A stretch of DNA of 64,000 bases from Cryptomeria japonica (lineage: Eukaryota > Streptophyta > Pinopsida > Cupressales > Cupressaceae), in contig NC_081409.1 in assembly GCF_030272615.1 (NCBI RefSeq), forward strand, positions 648,242,468 to 648,306,467, read 5' to 3'. Position 1 is the first letter of the stretch. Every line of letters begins with the position of its first letter. Below the pieces are notes generated by a model. The model saw only the letters and a program-made list of their open reading frames with translations. It did not search any database and was not told the origin of the DNA. Positions 48,757-60,012 of the stretch are shown piece after piece. The translations under genes and the position numbers were made by a program.

Positions 48757-49150
48757 AACCAAGTTTGGCGGCTATTCTTTGATGGATCAAAAAGCAAAAA
48801 TGGGGTAGGTGGAGGTGCAATGCTTGTATCTCCACAAGGTGAGAAATATTTTTCAGCTTATCACTTTACCTTTCCTTGTTCTAACAATAATGTTGAATAT
48901 GAAGGTTTGATTTAGGGATTGGAGTGGGCTAGGAAAAGGCAAATCAGATGTTTGCAGGTCTTCAGTGATAGTGAGGTAATTGTCAATCAAGTCAGAGGTT
49001 TGCATACTGTTAAGAATGATGTTTTAAAGTTATACAAGAATAGGGTTTGGGATATTATAGAAGAATTTGATGCATTTAACCTGATATCCATTCCTAGAAG
49101 CCAGAATCAGCATGCTGATAGACTTGTTGTTGTAGGTGCACAATTCAATA
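48757..49150 (+). pseudogene. RNase H (additional, upstream of RT) of element A
   Basis: The fold is recognisable from WRLFFDGSKSKNGVGGGAML (Asp at 48781), the acidic helix NNNVEYEGLI, the strand LQVFSDSEVIVNQVRG and the final helix NQHADRLVV. The four acidic positions of RNase HI (Asp, Glu, Asp, Asp) are all present. One TAG at 48916 breaks the domain between the second and third. This is the plant cellular/archaeal-like type often called aRNH. Its place between protease and RT is unusual: in most described Tat/Ogre elements the extra RNase H lies between the native RNase H and integrase. It would supply the RNA-degrading activity missing from the native domain downstream. Confidence 0.85.
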
Positions 49151-49341
49151 TTCTAGAAAGTATGGAAAATATGCAACATCATGTGAAAGTTATTGTTAGG
49201 CCATCCATTCCTGATAATAAGTTTAATTGGCAAGTTTTTGACAGTGATGAGTAGATTTTGAATTTCCTCAAAGAAGAGGACGTGTTTTCAGTTGCTGATC
49301 AAAACAAGTTGAATCAGCAATTCAGTGATTAGATTATCCAA

Positions 49342-51079
49342 TTGAAATCAAATAAGTTGCCAAGAGGATTGGTCACTTTGGAGATAATCTTTAATCCAGA
49401 TGACCAAGCCAAAAAGAATAAAACCAGCATATTGATCAAGGAGGAGAACTATGAAGAGGTTGAAATATTCAAAAATAAACTCCTCAAAATTGGCAAGATT
49501 AACTCTCATAAAGATAGAGAAGCTTGTATTGCTTTATTTCAAGAATTTAATGATGTTTTTGCTTGGGATTATTATGACTTAAAAGGATTTGATCCTCAAC
49601 TTACCTAGCATACTATTGAGTTAGAGCCAAATACCAAGCCAATTAAGCAAAAACAGAGACCCATCAATCCCAGGTTGGAACCCCTTATGCTTAAAGAATT
49701 GAATAAACTCTTGGATAGTGGCATTATTTTTCCTATCAAACACACTTCATGGATTTCTAATTTAGTTCCAGTTAGGAAAAAGAATGAAAAAATCTTCCTT
49801 TGTGTGGATTTTAGAGATTTGAATAGGGCTTCTCTGAAAAGATAGACACCCATTGCCTTCCATGGAACAAATCTTGCAGTTTGTTTCTGGATCTGAAAGG
49901 TTTTCCTTGTTAGATGGTCATTCAGGCTATAACCAAGTCCTTGTAAAGGATGAAGATCAATTCAAGACTGCCTTCACTACCAAGTGGGGCACTATGGCTT
50001 ATAGAAGGATGCCTTTTGGGCTGTCAAATGCTGGTGCTACCTTCCAAAAGGTTATGGATATGGCTTTTTATAATCTTATGTATAAATTTGTGCTGGTTTG
50101 TTTGGATGACATTACTATTTATAGTAAGCAAGTTGATGATCACATTGATCATCTCAGACAAGTTCTTCAAAAATGCAGAGAGTTTGGTATTTCTCTAAAT
50201 CCTAAAAAGTCTGTATTTGTTATTCATGAAGGGAGACTTTTGGGATACCAGGTCTCCAAATATGGTACTACAGTTGATTCCGAGAGAATTCAAGCTATTT
50301 TGGATCTGCCTTTACCAAGCCATAAGAAAGGGTTACAAAGTTTTATTGGTAGGATTAATTTTGTAAGGCGCTTTATACTTGATATTGCTGACTTGTTGAA
50401 ACCTTTGACAACAATGTTAAAAAAGAATGCTATTTTCAGGTTGTCTAAAGAGGGAAGAAGTACTTTTGAAGAAATAAAAAAGGCCTTATCTGCTGCCCCT
50501 ACACTGGTAAATCCTAATATTTCAAAAGATTTCATTTTATATGCTTATGGAGGACTTGATACTATTCTTGCTATGTTGGTTCAAAAAAATGATGATGGAC
50601 TTGAACAGCCCATTGCTTTCTTTAGTAAAGGATTGGAAGAGTATGAACAAAGGTATAGTTTTGTTGAAAAACATGTACTAGCAGTTGTTAAAAGTCTTAA
50701 GAAATTTAGACATTCAGTATCTAACAACAAAATTCATTTAATGGTTACCCACCCAAGTGTCAAAGATTTCTTATTAAGCAGGGATTTAAATGAAAAGAGA
50801 GCAGGTTGGATCACTAAAGTAATGGAGTATGATGTCAGTTTTCATGTTACTAAGCTGGTAAAAGGAAAAGGTCTATGTATGCAGTTGACTGATGGGGAAG
50901 GTTCGAATGTAGAAACGGATAAGGAATTTGTCTTGGTTCAAGATGATCCTGTTCATCCGAATCAATCAGCAAGTTGGGTAACTGATATGACCAATTTCCT
51001 TCAGACTAGAGAATGTCCAGCCGGCCTTGACAGAGCAAAAAGAGGTATTTCCATCTTCAATCTGTTCCTTATGTTTTAA
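49342..51079 (+). pseudogene. Reverse transcriptase with degenerate native RNase H, element A
   Basis: The N-terminal RT part (KQRPINPRLEPLMLKELNKL, SGIIFPIKHTSWISNLVPV, LCVDFRDLNRASLK) is in one frame with a TAG at 49606. A frameshift at ~49845 leads into a long open frame with FSLLDGHSGYNQV, RRMPFGLSNAGATFQKVMD and the catalytic box VCLDDITIYS (Asp-Asp at 50105 and 50108). The residue before LDD, normally Tyr, is Cys. The connection and thumb follow. The native RNase H (50520-50790) keeps its overall pattern (QPIAFFSKGL, EKHVLAVVKSLKKFRHSV) but has LYAYGG where LYTDAS is expected and VTHPSV where a TDH-type motif is expected, so two catalytic acids seem lost. The chain runs out of frame near 51050. 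Confidence 0.9.
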
Positions 51080-51114
51080 TCAATGGAAGGTTATTCAGGA
51101 AAAATTATAGTGGA

Positions 51115-52224
51115 ATGCTTCTTAAATGTATTGATACTGCTAAAACTCAAAAGATTTTATTTCAATTCCATGATGGATTTGTTGGAGGTCACTTTGATCC
51201 AAGAAACACAGCTTGGAAAATTAGAAGGGCTGGTTTTTATTGGCCAACATTATTCAAAGACACTCATTCTTGGGTTAGGAAATGTGGAAAATGTGCTATG
51301 TTTGTAGGAAAAGAAAGATTGGTTGCATTCCCTTTGCAGCCTATTTTAGTTGAACAACCATTTGCAAGATGGGGAATTGATTTTATAGGCCCCATTAACC
51401 CATATTCTAGTGCTGGTCATAAATGGATTTTGACAACAACAGACTATTTCACCCGTTGGACTGAAGCTATAGCAGTTAGGGAGGCTAATGAGTTTGTTGT
51501 CCTGAACTTTTATGAAGATATCATAACCAGATTTGGTATACTTGAATCAATCATATCAGATAATGCCTTGGCATTCGTTGGTTCAAAAGTCACTGAATGG
51601 GCTTTAAAAAATAGCATTGTTCTGAATACTTCTTCTAACTATTACCCACAAGGTAATGGGTTAGCTGAATCAACCAATAAGAACCTAATCAGGATTATTA
51701 AAAGGACGTTACAAGAGAACCAAAGAGATTGGCATTCTAAACTCAAATCTGCCCTATGGTTTGATAGAATTACTCCTAAGCAAATTATAGGTAATTCTCC
51801 TTATATGTTGGCATATGGAAAAGAAGCAAGACTGCCTATTTCAATTGAGTTTCCATCACTAGACCTTGCTAACCAACTTGTTTTATTTGAAGAAGGAGAC
51901 CCTTTACAACAGAGATATACACAATTGCTTCAACTAGAGGAAGAAAAACAAAAGTCTTTCAAGACAATGGAGTATCATCAGCTCCAGACAAAAAGAGCCT
52001 TTGACAAAAAGGCAAATTTCAAAATCTTTAAAGAGGGGGATGTGGTTCTCAAGTGGGATGTTCTCAAAAGCAGACCACGACACCATACGAAATTTGACAA
52101 CATCTGGACTGGTCATTTCATGATTGTGGATTTTAAGGAGCATAACGCATTCTAGCTCTCAAATATGGATGGAGAAATTTTACCAATCCCAGTCAATGGA
52201 ATTCATCTCAAAGCATGCTTTTGA
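51115..52224 (+). pseudogene. Integrase of element A
   Basis: The N-terminal HHCC zinc-binding domain is intact (His19, His26, Cys57, Cys60 of this frame). The catalytic core has WGIDFIGPI (Asp89), SDNALAFVG (Asp149) and GNGLAESTNKNL (Glu185), giving the D,D35E triad with exactly 35 residues between the last two. The C-terminal module (KIFKEGDVVLKWD, then DNIWTGHFMIVDF) is the GPY/F-like DNA-binding region. The frame is open from before 51115 to a TAG at 52153; beyond it, about 22 further codons run to TGA at 52222. The second copy of this end (62119 on) has CAG in place of that TAG, so the stop is a local mutation. Integrase joins the cDNA to chromosomal DNA. Confidence 0.93.
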
Positions 52225-52495
52225 TCCAGGTTTTCCTAATAAGTGCTTTGCACATTTTTTCCTGTTTTCTTGTGTTTTCCAGTTCTGTTTTTGTTTCAGC
52301 AAAGCCCTTCATTTGTGTTTTAAAATATGTTGCTTTAACCCTCACTCTATTCAGGTTCAGTGCTCCTACTAAATAACTCACTAATGAATTATCAGTGTAA
52401 TCACATAGCAGAAACACTGGATTTGAATAGAGTCAGAGATATGAAGTTTTAATCAAAATTATTTAAGGGATGGGATTGTTATTCTGAAACCTTAT
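52108..52495 (+). repeat. 388-bp end-of-integrase segment, left copy
   Basis: Aligns without gaps to 62119-62506 with about 15 mismatches (~96%). It starts actggtc and ends gaaaccttat. It covers the last ~38 codons of integrase and the proximal 3' UTR of element A. Confidence 0.95.
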
Positions 52496-52497
52496 TG

Positions 52498-52968
52498 TTT
52501 AGCGCGTGGAAGCTCTACTATAGCACGTAAAGTCTTTTCTTTAGCGCATAACCCCCACAAAATTTTTCCTGTAGGTCTCAACGCAGGAGAAAAGTAGAGC
52601 AGCACTTTACACGCACAGAGTAGCGCATCCAATCCACTGTTTAGCGCGTGGAGTGCATCTTCCAGCACGTGAAGACTATCTTTTAGTGCATCCAATCATT
52701 TTCCTGTAGGTTTCAGCGTGGGTAAAAAAAAGAACAGCACATAATAGCGCATCCGGTTAACAGTCTAGTGCATCCCGCTTACTGTTTAGCACGTGGGGTC
52801 TATACTATAGCGCGTGGAGTCCTTTCTTTAGCGCATGACTTTCACTAATATTTTCTTGTAGGTCTCGACGCGGGAGAAAAACAGAATACTGCATCGGGAA
52901 AATAGGTTAGCGCATTGGGGGCACATAATAGCGCGTGGGTGATTTTTCTTAGCGCATCCGTGCAATAG
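52498..52968 (+). repeat. ~145-bp GCGC-rich leader tandem repeat, three units (plus part of a fourth at 62036-62122)
   Basis: Units start at 52498, 52640 and 52785. Each begins tttagc(g/a)cgtgg, has a central ctgtaggtctcaacgc-like block and carries several tagcgcatcc words. The CpG-containing words tagcgcgtgg and tagcgcatcc recur every 30-50 bp within otherwise A+T-rich DNA. The tail of a preceding unit, ending in gcgcgtctcgcctactg, lies after the LTR at 62036-62122, placing the array in the element B leader. The repeated tgtaggtct/tgcaggttc words look like 3' splice-site text but no splicing can be shown. Confidence 0.85.
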
Positions 52969-53038
52969 TTTAGCGCATAGAGTTGGCAGAGCCAAAAATT
53001 TATGACTAAGTCAAAAATTAGGCTTGTGGGAGGCATAA

Positions 53039-53215
53039 TATATATGGAATATAATCTTTCTTATACTTTAAGTTATATTCCATATATACTTTCAGGATGT
53101 TTGAGAGGGGTTTCGGACCTCTAGGAGTTGTAATGCAAAATCTAGTTTTTGGAAGATCTTCCAAATTTCAGGCTTAGACAAATTTCAGGGCATTTCAGGA
53201 TCAGGATTGTAAAAT
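53039..53215 (+). repeat. Hairpin-bearing repeat shared with 4317-4500 (opposite strand)
   Basis: Starts with a 16-bp perfect inverted repeat, tatatatggaatataa (53039-53054) and ttatattccatatata (53073-53088), separated by 18 bases. It then continues ttcaggatgtttgagag, gttgtaatgcaaaatctag and atttcagggcatttcagg, all found in reverse complement inside the hAT element at 4317-4500. Confidence 0.8.
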
Positions 53216-54980
53216 TTGTAACCAAAATCAGAATTTAGGCTTGTGTAAGCCCACACTAACATTTGATCACTTATTGTGTGTAGGTTCTAATATTTTTTGT
53301 GCAGGGGAAGGAGTTAGTTTAAAGGCTTTAAGTTTCTTTTTTTACTTTCTTTTAACAAAAGTTGGTTAAAAAGAACTCACTCTCCTTTTTGCACAAGTTA
53401 AAATAAACCTCATCATTTCATTTGGATGCATAAAATGAACTTCATGCCTTCCTTTTTGGTGTTTTAAAAGAAAATTCATCTTTCTTTATTGCATGGTGAA
53501 AAGAACAACAAAGCAAACCTTTCATTCCTGCAAGTTAGGAAAACACTTCATTTTGGAAGCTGTAAAAAGAACCAACAATCTTTACTTTGGCAAAAGTTTT
53601 AAAAAGAACCTCACCATCCTTTGGTGTTTAAAAGGATCCACTTCATTTTACAAAGTAAAAAATCCTCATCTTCATTTTGTACAAAGCAAAGAGGGAAAGT
53701 TTTTCCCTATCGACTTTAATTTTGTTGACCAAACATCACGATTTACTTTGTTGACTAGGCTTGTTTTACAAAAGTTTTGGAAATACACACTTTGCTATGA
53801 AGGGTTAAAAAGAACATCATGCTTGTTGGAGCAACATCTCCAAATAGAAGTTAGCAAATCATTGTCTTGAAGGCTAAAAAGAACAACTTGATTGCCTTGT
53901 CTCGAAAGTGGAAGGTATATGCTCTCCCCATAACTGGGTGACCAAAAAGCCAAACCACTCTTAAGCTTTCTGTATTTCAAGCATAAAACCTTTAGCAGGC
54001 CTACCTTCCCAATGGGTTGAAAAACTCTTAAAGCCATTCTTTGGCCGGTGTGAAGGGAACAACCTAAGTGGGGAACGACTTTGACACCAAGTATTCCAAC
54101 CCACTATAATCAAACGTGGAAAGTGACGAAAGTCCTTTTCAACAGTTGCACGCTGGGATTAGCCTTCCCCCAGTATCCTTGCGATACGTAAAGCCTTTGT
54201 TCTAAAGGTTGGGAAGCCTCCTGAGGGAGTTTATCACTGACGGCCAAACACGAAGCTTGATTATGAACCATAACATTAGAAACTTTGAACCGAGTCAGTC
54301 GCCAAACATTGGCAATATCATAGTGCAAGGGTGGGGAAGAATCCGCCCCCAAGATCACTCACCATATATCTCCCAAGATAACTACTCAATTGTGAAGCAA
54401 TTCACTTTGAGTTAATTTCTAGCAAAAGGCAAAAAAACGGGTGCCCTCTAGGGGGTGACAAGGTTGTTTGAGCTAACGGAGTATCGAGACTAGTGGGCTA
54501 TGATATTGTCAATGACCTTTGAATAAAGAGTCTATTTCATGTGTCTTTTGTTGTAAATCAAACCAGTGATAACATCGAGGATTTGAAGACATCCTCAAAA
54601 GAATATGCACTCAATGTTTAGCATTAGGATGATCATTGTCTTCATGTGTGCTATGTATTCTTGTCACAAATGTTAAAATATCTTGCAAAGTATCCAACAA
54701 TCAAACACAAAAATCAGTTCAAACAAGGAAAAATCATAAAGTGGAGAAGATTTCCATATCCAACAAAACATCTTTTGAGATGGTTATCAACATTTCAACT
54801 ATCTTTAGGAAAGACTTTCATCCAACAAGATTCAGGGAATACCAAACCAAGTAATCCTTTTTAGAAAAAGTTTTCAAACTTCTTGAGTATCCTTTCAGGT
54901 CCAATATCAAATGGGGTCACAAGAAATCAAATCAAAACACCAGAGAAATCATTTCCAAATCAAACAAGTCAGTCTTAGAA
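53216..54980 (+). other. Non-coding leader of element B with degenerate aaaagaac repeats (53360-53880)
   Basis: From 53360 to 53880 a loose unit of 45-60 bp recurs, built on (g)ttaaaaagaac, then a C/A-rich word such as ctcaccatcc, and tttggtgttttaaa or tttacaaag. It is too degenerate for exact periods. From 53880 to 54480 the sequence is less A+T-rich and lacks repeats. The frames here are not gene-like. Confidence 0.6.
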
Positions 54981-55420
54981 CAAAAGTTGTCAAATCCAAA
55001 ACTAGCTAAAGATAAGACTTTATCCTATCAAAATCAGGTATTATCATCACCTTGATCAAAAGGTCCATCATCTAAAGGATTTTATCAAACAATCATACCT
55101 AGTTTAACCTTAAGTTGTCAAATCAAGTTTCCATATCGGGAGACTTTATCCATATCATTTGACACACTTTGTCGTGAGGGGGCATCTAAACCTTCATTTG
55201 ATAAAAGTAGACTTAAGTTTCCAAACAAAGTATCTCAATCCAAACATCAAAGGAAACCATTGATCATTTGTGTATGACCACTCCTCATATTTTGAGACGA
55301 ACAAGTCTTCATCACAAAACTAAGTTAAAGAAGAGACAACCTAGTCCTAAGACCCTTATCAACAGGAGTAAATTTCTCTACATCAACCTATCAAAAACAT
55401 CAACTTTGATCATTCATATG
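54981..55420 (+). repeat. Diverged internal direct duplication (partner 57897-58365)
   Basis: Shared blocks in the same order at both sites include aaaagttgtca, gtcaaatcaagtttc, atcatttgacacactttgtc and catctaaaccttca, then aaaggaaaccattgatca and tttntacatcaa. The copies are about 2.9 kb apart and clearly diverged with small indels, so the duplication is old or mutates quickly. Confidence 0.85.
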
Positions 55421-55750
55421 ACCATTCATCATCAAACCGAGAAAAAGGAAACTCAGTCAAAGGAAATGAGTCCTAGCCTAAATCAAGATCACAATATCAT
55501 GACTTCCCAATCTGATCCCATTTTTGATCAAGATCCCACCTGTCAAGAATTTTATGATGATCCCCTAAAATTTTGGTATTCCATCCATGATGACCCTCTT
55601 TCATCTCAAGAGCAGAGTCCCATTCAACACCCATCTCTTAAGCAAAATCATGATATTCCTTCCATATCCTCCACTATTCTAATTCAAAATCAAGAGAAAA
55701 GTACAAACTCAAATGATCCTACTCCAAGTCAAGATCAAGATCAAGGAATG

Positions 55751-55895
55751 TCTTCTTCCTCCAAATCTATCTTAGGTCCTTTCATTCCAAAGTCAATCTC
55801 TTCATCCTCCAAATCTATCTTAGGTCCTTTCATTCCACAATCAAACTCTCCATCCCTTTCATCCATCTTGGGTCCTTACTTCCCTCCATCCACCA
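55751..55895 (+). repeat. 48-bp minisatellite, three units
   Basis: Units start at 55751, 55799 and 55847 and carry tcctccaaatctatcttagg and tcctttcattcca. A related single copy lies at about 56005 (tctattttgggtccttctg). In translation they give the Ser/Leu/Gly/Pro repeats of the 226-codon frame 55268-55948, which I do not regard as a gene. Confidence 0.93.
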
Positions 55896-57136
55896 ATCCA
55901 TCACCTCAAATGATCCATAAGAAAGATCAACGAGGAGCACATCTTTGAAATTCTTTCAACCCTCTATCTAAACATCTTTCCAAAACTATTCTTCTATCAT
56001 TTCCTCTATCTATTTTGGGTCCTTCTGTCCCAAAATTCAATTTTCCTCCATCTCTTCATCACTTCTCAAGTACCAACACTCATCCTGAAAACATTTCTAT
56101 CTATCCTTGCACAAATCTTCAAACATTCTATCTATTATCCCACACCTCTTTTCTATCCTTCCATCCCTGTCATTCAATCCTTTGCATAAATCCTTCATCT
56201 GTGAGATAGGTATTTGTGTCATTTTGTCACATACTTTCCCATGCTCGAATCTCATGTTCAGTCCTTTTCCTAGATATCTATTCATGAAATGCTTCAGAAT
56301 CCGAGGTTGTTCCTCTTTAACATTTTCTTTTGGTTGGGATACACACTCAATCCAGAAAAGAACCACTTATCGTATCTTGGTACCGACATCTTTTGATTAC
56401 TATATCTCATACACTTAATCAATTGCTCTAAATCATTGTGATCTCTTAAATTGAAGACATGGCTAGTGAAAAATCTAAAATCTTGCTTCAGTGCCACTAT
56501 AATTATCAGACCCATGTAAGTTTCATCACTTACAAGCCAATGCAAGAAAAATAAAGAGAAAAAAAGAAATATCAAAAGCATGAGCAAGAAAATGAATATC
56601 AAGAAAAGCAAAATGCAATGAAATGCAATATCAAAATGATTGGCTATGGGAACATGCAAGTAACTCCATCGGGGCTATGGACACCTAGCTGGCAATGGAG
56701 CAATATTTGTGAGATTACAGCGATAACCTCGTCGAGGCTATGGACGCTCGCTGGCAGCGAGGCTCTATCCAGGATGCTTTTGAAGTCAAGGTAACTCATG
56801 TAGCTAGCCATGCTGAATTCTGAAGATTACAATGATCATATGAGCCAGAATGAACCCACTTGCACACACATGGGTAATCAAAGACCAAGTACCTTGATCC
56901 AGTTTGGGATTCTTATTCCCTTTTGAGTCTACTTCCTAGTTGCTAGAAATATTTAGTTGAATTTTCCAGAGGTTCCAAGTGTGGGTTGGGTCTCTATCTT
57001 TCAAAAGTTTAGAAACACTTATTCAGATGGTGCTAAATACTATGACAATCTTACATATCACCTTTTTGCAAATGGAAACCTCTATGCTTGGGGGCAAAGT
57101 TCATCCACTCTATTCTTCCTACCATATCTCCCATAT

Positions 57137-57435
57137 CCTCTAATCCATATCCCTTATCCTGTCTATTCATTTCTTCTATCATCCAATTCTTTCTACAACC
57201 TTGCTTCACCTCATCCATATCCTCTAATCCATATCCCTTATCCTATCTATTCATTTCTTCTATCATCCAATTCTTTCTACAATCTTGCTTCACTCTAATC
57301 CATATCCCTTATCCTATATATTCATTTCTTCTATCCTCCAATTCTTTCTACAATCTTGCTTCACTCTAATTCATATCTATCTATCCTATCTATTCATTGC
57401 TTCCATCATCCAGTGCTATCTATATCCTATCTCTA
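57137..57435 (+). repeat. 72-84-bp pyrimidine-rich tandem repeat, four units
   Basis: Units start near 57137, 57221, 57294 and 57365 with ctctaatccatatccctta, then cctatctattcatttcttc and caattctttctacaatcttg. The first spacing is longer because of an extra catccatat. The last unit is more diverged. Confidence 0.92.
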
Positions 57436-57579
57436 TCCATATCCCCTTTTTCATCCTTGATCTTGATCAAAACTATGGACAACAAATCCATTTCCACCTC
57501 AATGGTTCAGTCATCCATTCATCCATTCCTTGTCTTGATATACATTGGCGCAACCAAATACATCTTTCTTCTAATCCAA

Positions 57580-57680
57580 AAAAATATATATATAAAAAAA
57601 AAAAAAAAACTCAAAAAAAAAAAAAAATCAAAATATCCAAAAAATCAAAAAAATCAAAATATCCAAAAACTCTCAAAGTC
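57580..57680 (+). repeat. Poly-A / aaatatcc-rich low-complexity tract
   Basis: An (ATA) run followed by two long A runs and repeated tcaaaatatccaaaaa words. No LINE or SINE body precedes it, so it is not treated as a retroposon tail. Confidence 0.85.
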
Positions 57681-57896
57681 TACAATCAAACTTATCACAT
57701 GTCTTGTTAATCAATCCATTACTTGAAATCAACATCAACATCAAACATGTCTTATACGGGGTACTCACTCTTTGAAACTAGACATTCCTATCAATCATCA
57801 AGTCTTGATAATCAATCCATCCATCAACATCATTTTTCATCAAAGCCGAGTGACAAACAAACCATTAAAACTATTTCTCGAGCTAAATTTGTGCCA

Positions 57897-58365
57897 AAAC
57901 AAAAGTTGTCAGAATCCTAAACAAATCACACGATAAAAGATATTTCTCTTATCATAATCCGGAGACCTCATCATCAGTATCAACAGAATCCTTTACCATC
58001 TTACGGATTTTTATCTCAAAAACACTTGTTTAAAATTTTCATATTGTCAAATCAAGTTTCTAGATCAGGAGGCTTTTATTCATATCATTTGACACACTTT
58101 GTCGTGAAGGGACATCTAAACCTTCACTCTGATAAAGTAAGATTTGAAATTTTCAAAAACAAGAATCAATTGAATCCAAACCAATCAAAGGAAACCATTG
58201 ATCACTCATGCATGACTAATCACCTTATTCTGAGAAGAAAGAACCTTTATCGTAACATCACGTTGAAGAAACAACAACCTAGTTTTTCCAAATTCATCAA
58301 GAGAAATAAATTTTTATACATCAATCATCAACCAAATCATAACAATGACATCAATCAATATGACT
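57897..58365 (+). repeat. Second copy of the internal duplication
   Basis: Partner of 54981-55420, with the same ordered blocks around tcatttgacacactttgtcg and catctaaacctt. The surrounding sequences differ. Confidence 0.85.
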
Positions 58366-59404
58366 GCTAGATTTTATTATAGTTAGCCTTATCTTTATCA
58401 ATTGATGGTAGTACATGTTTCACAAATCATATTGTACATATCATATCCACCCATCTGAGGCATCACCAGAAATTCACAAATACTTATCAATCTTGGACAT
58501 ACTTAGTGTAGTCATTGTCCTTGGTTTATCTGAAACAATTATCCACGTACTATCCCACCATGGCTTGGTGATCAGTGTATATATCCATATCAAAGTAGTA
58601 TCAACAACAAGGGGCAAAATCCTGACCTCGTTTGGGGCATTTCGCCTTCACGATTTTCAACATCAGACCAAAAACGTAGCAAGACAACAAGGATCAAAAC
58701 AACCAACAAATGACAATCAACAATGCAAGAAGGCTAAACATCACGAACTTGAACTGATTTCAACTGAACAAAGATCTATTTTGCAAGATGTTTTAATTGA
58801 CAAGAATACATTTCCAATAGCATGCATGATTACTTATGGTTGTTAATTTTTGCTTATCATATCTCCTGAGCACCTCCAGGATGTCTTGCGACTAGAGAAG
58901 CAAGGAAGGAATGTGATGTTTTATTTGTCTTCTATCTGTGAGTGAAGTATTTTACCATGCAAATTTGTCCTATGAAGAAATCCAGTGGCATATCGCTGAG
59001 GACATTTCGGATTTGTATGGGACAAAGGTTAACTCTTGTATGTTTACGCAATATGCACTTAGGTCGTCCTGGTTCAATTATACCTTGACGCTTGTGCTAT
59101 CTTGTAAAATCAAATATCATGTAAATTTTTCTTAGGTCATTATGGTTCAATTATACCATTATGCTTGTATAAATTTTCAACATATCCTAAACAAATCAAT
59201 GCTCAATGATGATATCTACAAAGAAAGCAAACAAATGGCTATATCGGATGGTAAATGCAGAATGAGGATGTTACCAAAAGCCATTAGTTGCATATCATTT
59301 TACAATTAGTTGCATATCATATCGTACATCTCATTTTCAAAATATCATTCATCATTCATCATTGCATCCCTCGCATGCATATCTATCACATCATCATGGA
59401 ATCT

Positions 59405-59585
59405 TTCTTCACTTTCATATCTTCTATCATTCTTCCAAACTATCTTTATCATTCTTCCAAACTATCTTCTATCATTCTTCTAAACTATCTTTATCATTCT
59501 TCCAAACTATCTTCTATCATTCTTCTAAACTATCTTCATCATTTTTCCAAACTATCTTCTATCATTCTTCCAAACTATCTTCTAT
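59405..59585 (+). repeat. ~20/41-bp minisatellite (cattcttccaaactatcttc)
   Basis: Eight or so tandem copies of attcttccaaactatctt with alternating tct/tta spacers, giving a higher-order period near 41 bp. Variants (cttctaaact, atttttccaaa) are interspersed. Confidence 0.95.
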
Positions 59586-59732
59586 CATGTCTTATACAGG
59601 CGGTATCAGTCTTGAAACCAGACGCTCAATCAATCATGTCTTATACAGGCGATATCATTCCTAAAACCAGATGATCGATCATCCATGTCTTATACAGGAG
59701 GTGTCATACCTGAAACAAGACTTGCTCTCATT
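59586..59732 (+). repeat. 49-bp tandem repeat, three units (isolated copy at 57745-57797)
   Basis: Units start at 59586, 59635 and 59684 with catgtcttatacagg, followed by (c/g)g-tatcat-c and gaaaccagac. The same word order occurs once at 57745 (catgtcttatacgggg...gaaactagac). Spread between two sites 1.8 kb apart, it shows how motifs are re-used within this region. Confidence 0.93.
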
Positions 59733-60012
59733 CCAATCAATCTAATCAATCTTATCAAACCCATGCATGCCATCACTATCTACTCTTCTATCTTTCAAAC
59801 AACATTCTTCTTCTTTCGAGAGATCATTCATGCTTTGTGTGCACGAACGATCTCCCGAGGGGGCATTATCATATCATTATCATATCAAATCTCAACATCA
59901 AATCCAATATCAGTTTCCACATCAAAACAAAGCTATCAAAATCAAACTTACATCAACAACATGAAACAAATTTGCTCATCTACATCAAGTTCAAAAACCT
60001 ATCATTTCATAT

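Larger units (their letters stand above)
45361..52495 (+). mobile_element. Element A: Ty3/Gypsy retrotransposon with RNase H upstream of RT (5' part)
   Basis: From 45361 the sequence looks like the LTR/leader of a Gypsy element (ttgtatcttgtaaccc, then gacagaaaatttcaatac). Then comes a primer-site-like TGGCACGCCCGGTGGGAC (45998-46015), of the kind that follows 5' LTRs in many plant Gypsy elements; I did not assign the tRNA. Coding domains follow in the order Gag (46253-47236), protease (47902-48453), RNase H (48757-49150), RT (49560-50260), degenerate native RNase H (50520-50790) and integrase with C-terminal module (51115-52224). All are broken by stops and at least two frameshifts. The element is cut at 52495 by element B and appears to continue after 62506, where a purine tract agaggggg (62536-62543) lies. 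Its 5' and 3' LTR limits are not established. Confidence 0.85.

Noticed and set aside
55268-55948. 226-codon open frame, Ser/Pro/Gln-rich
   Set aside because: It is largely the translation of the 48-bp minisatellite and A/C-rich sequence; no independent sign of coding.
57580-57660. Poly-A tract as a possible LINE/SINE tail
   Set aside because: No reverse transcriptase, promoter boxes or target duplication beside it; it lies within the minisatellite region of element B.
57088-57726. Overlapping hydrophobic and Lys-rich frames
   Set aside because: Produced by pyrimidine-rich tandem repeats and the poly-A tract, in several frames at once.
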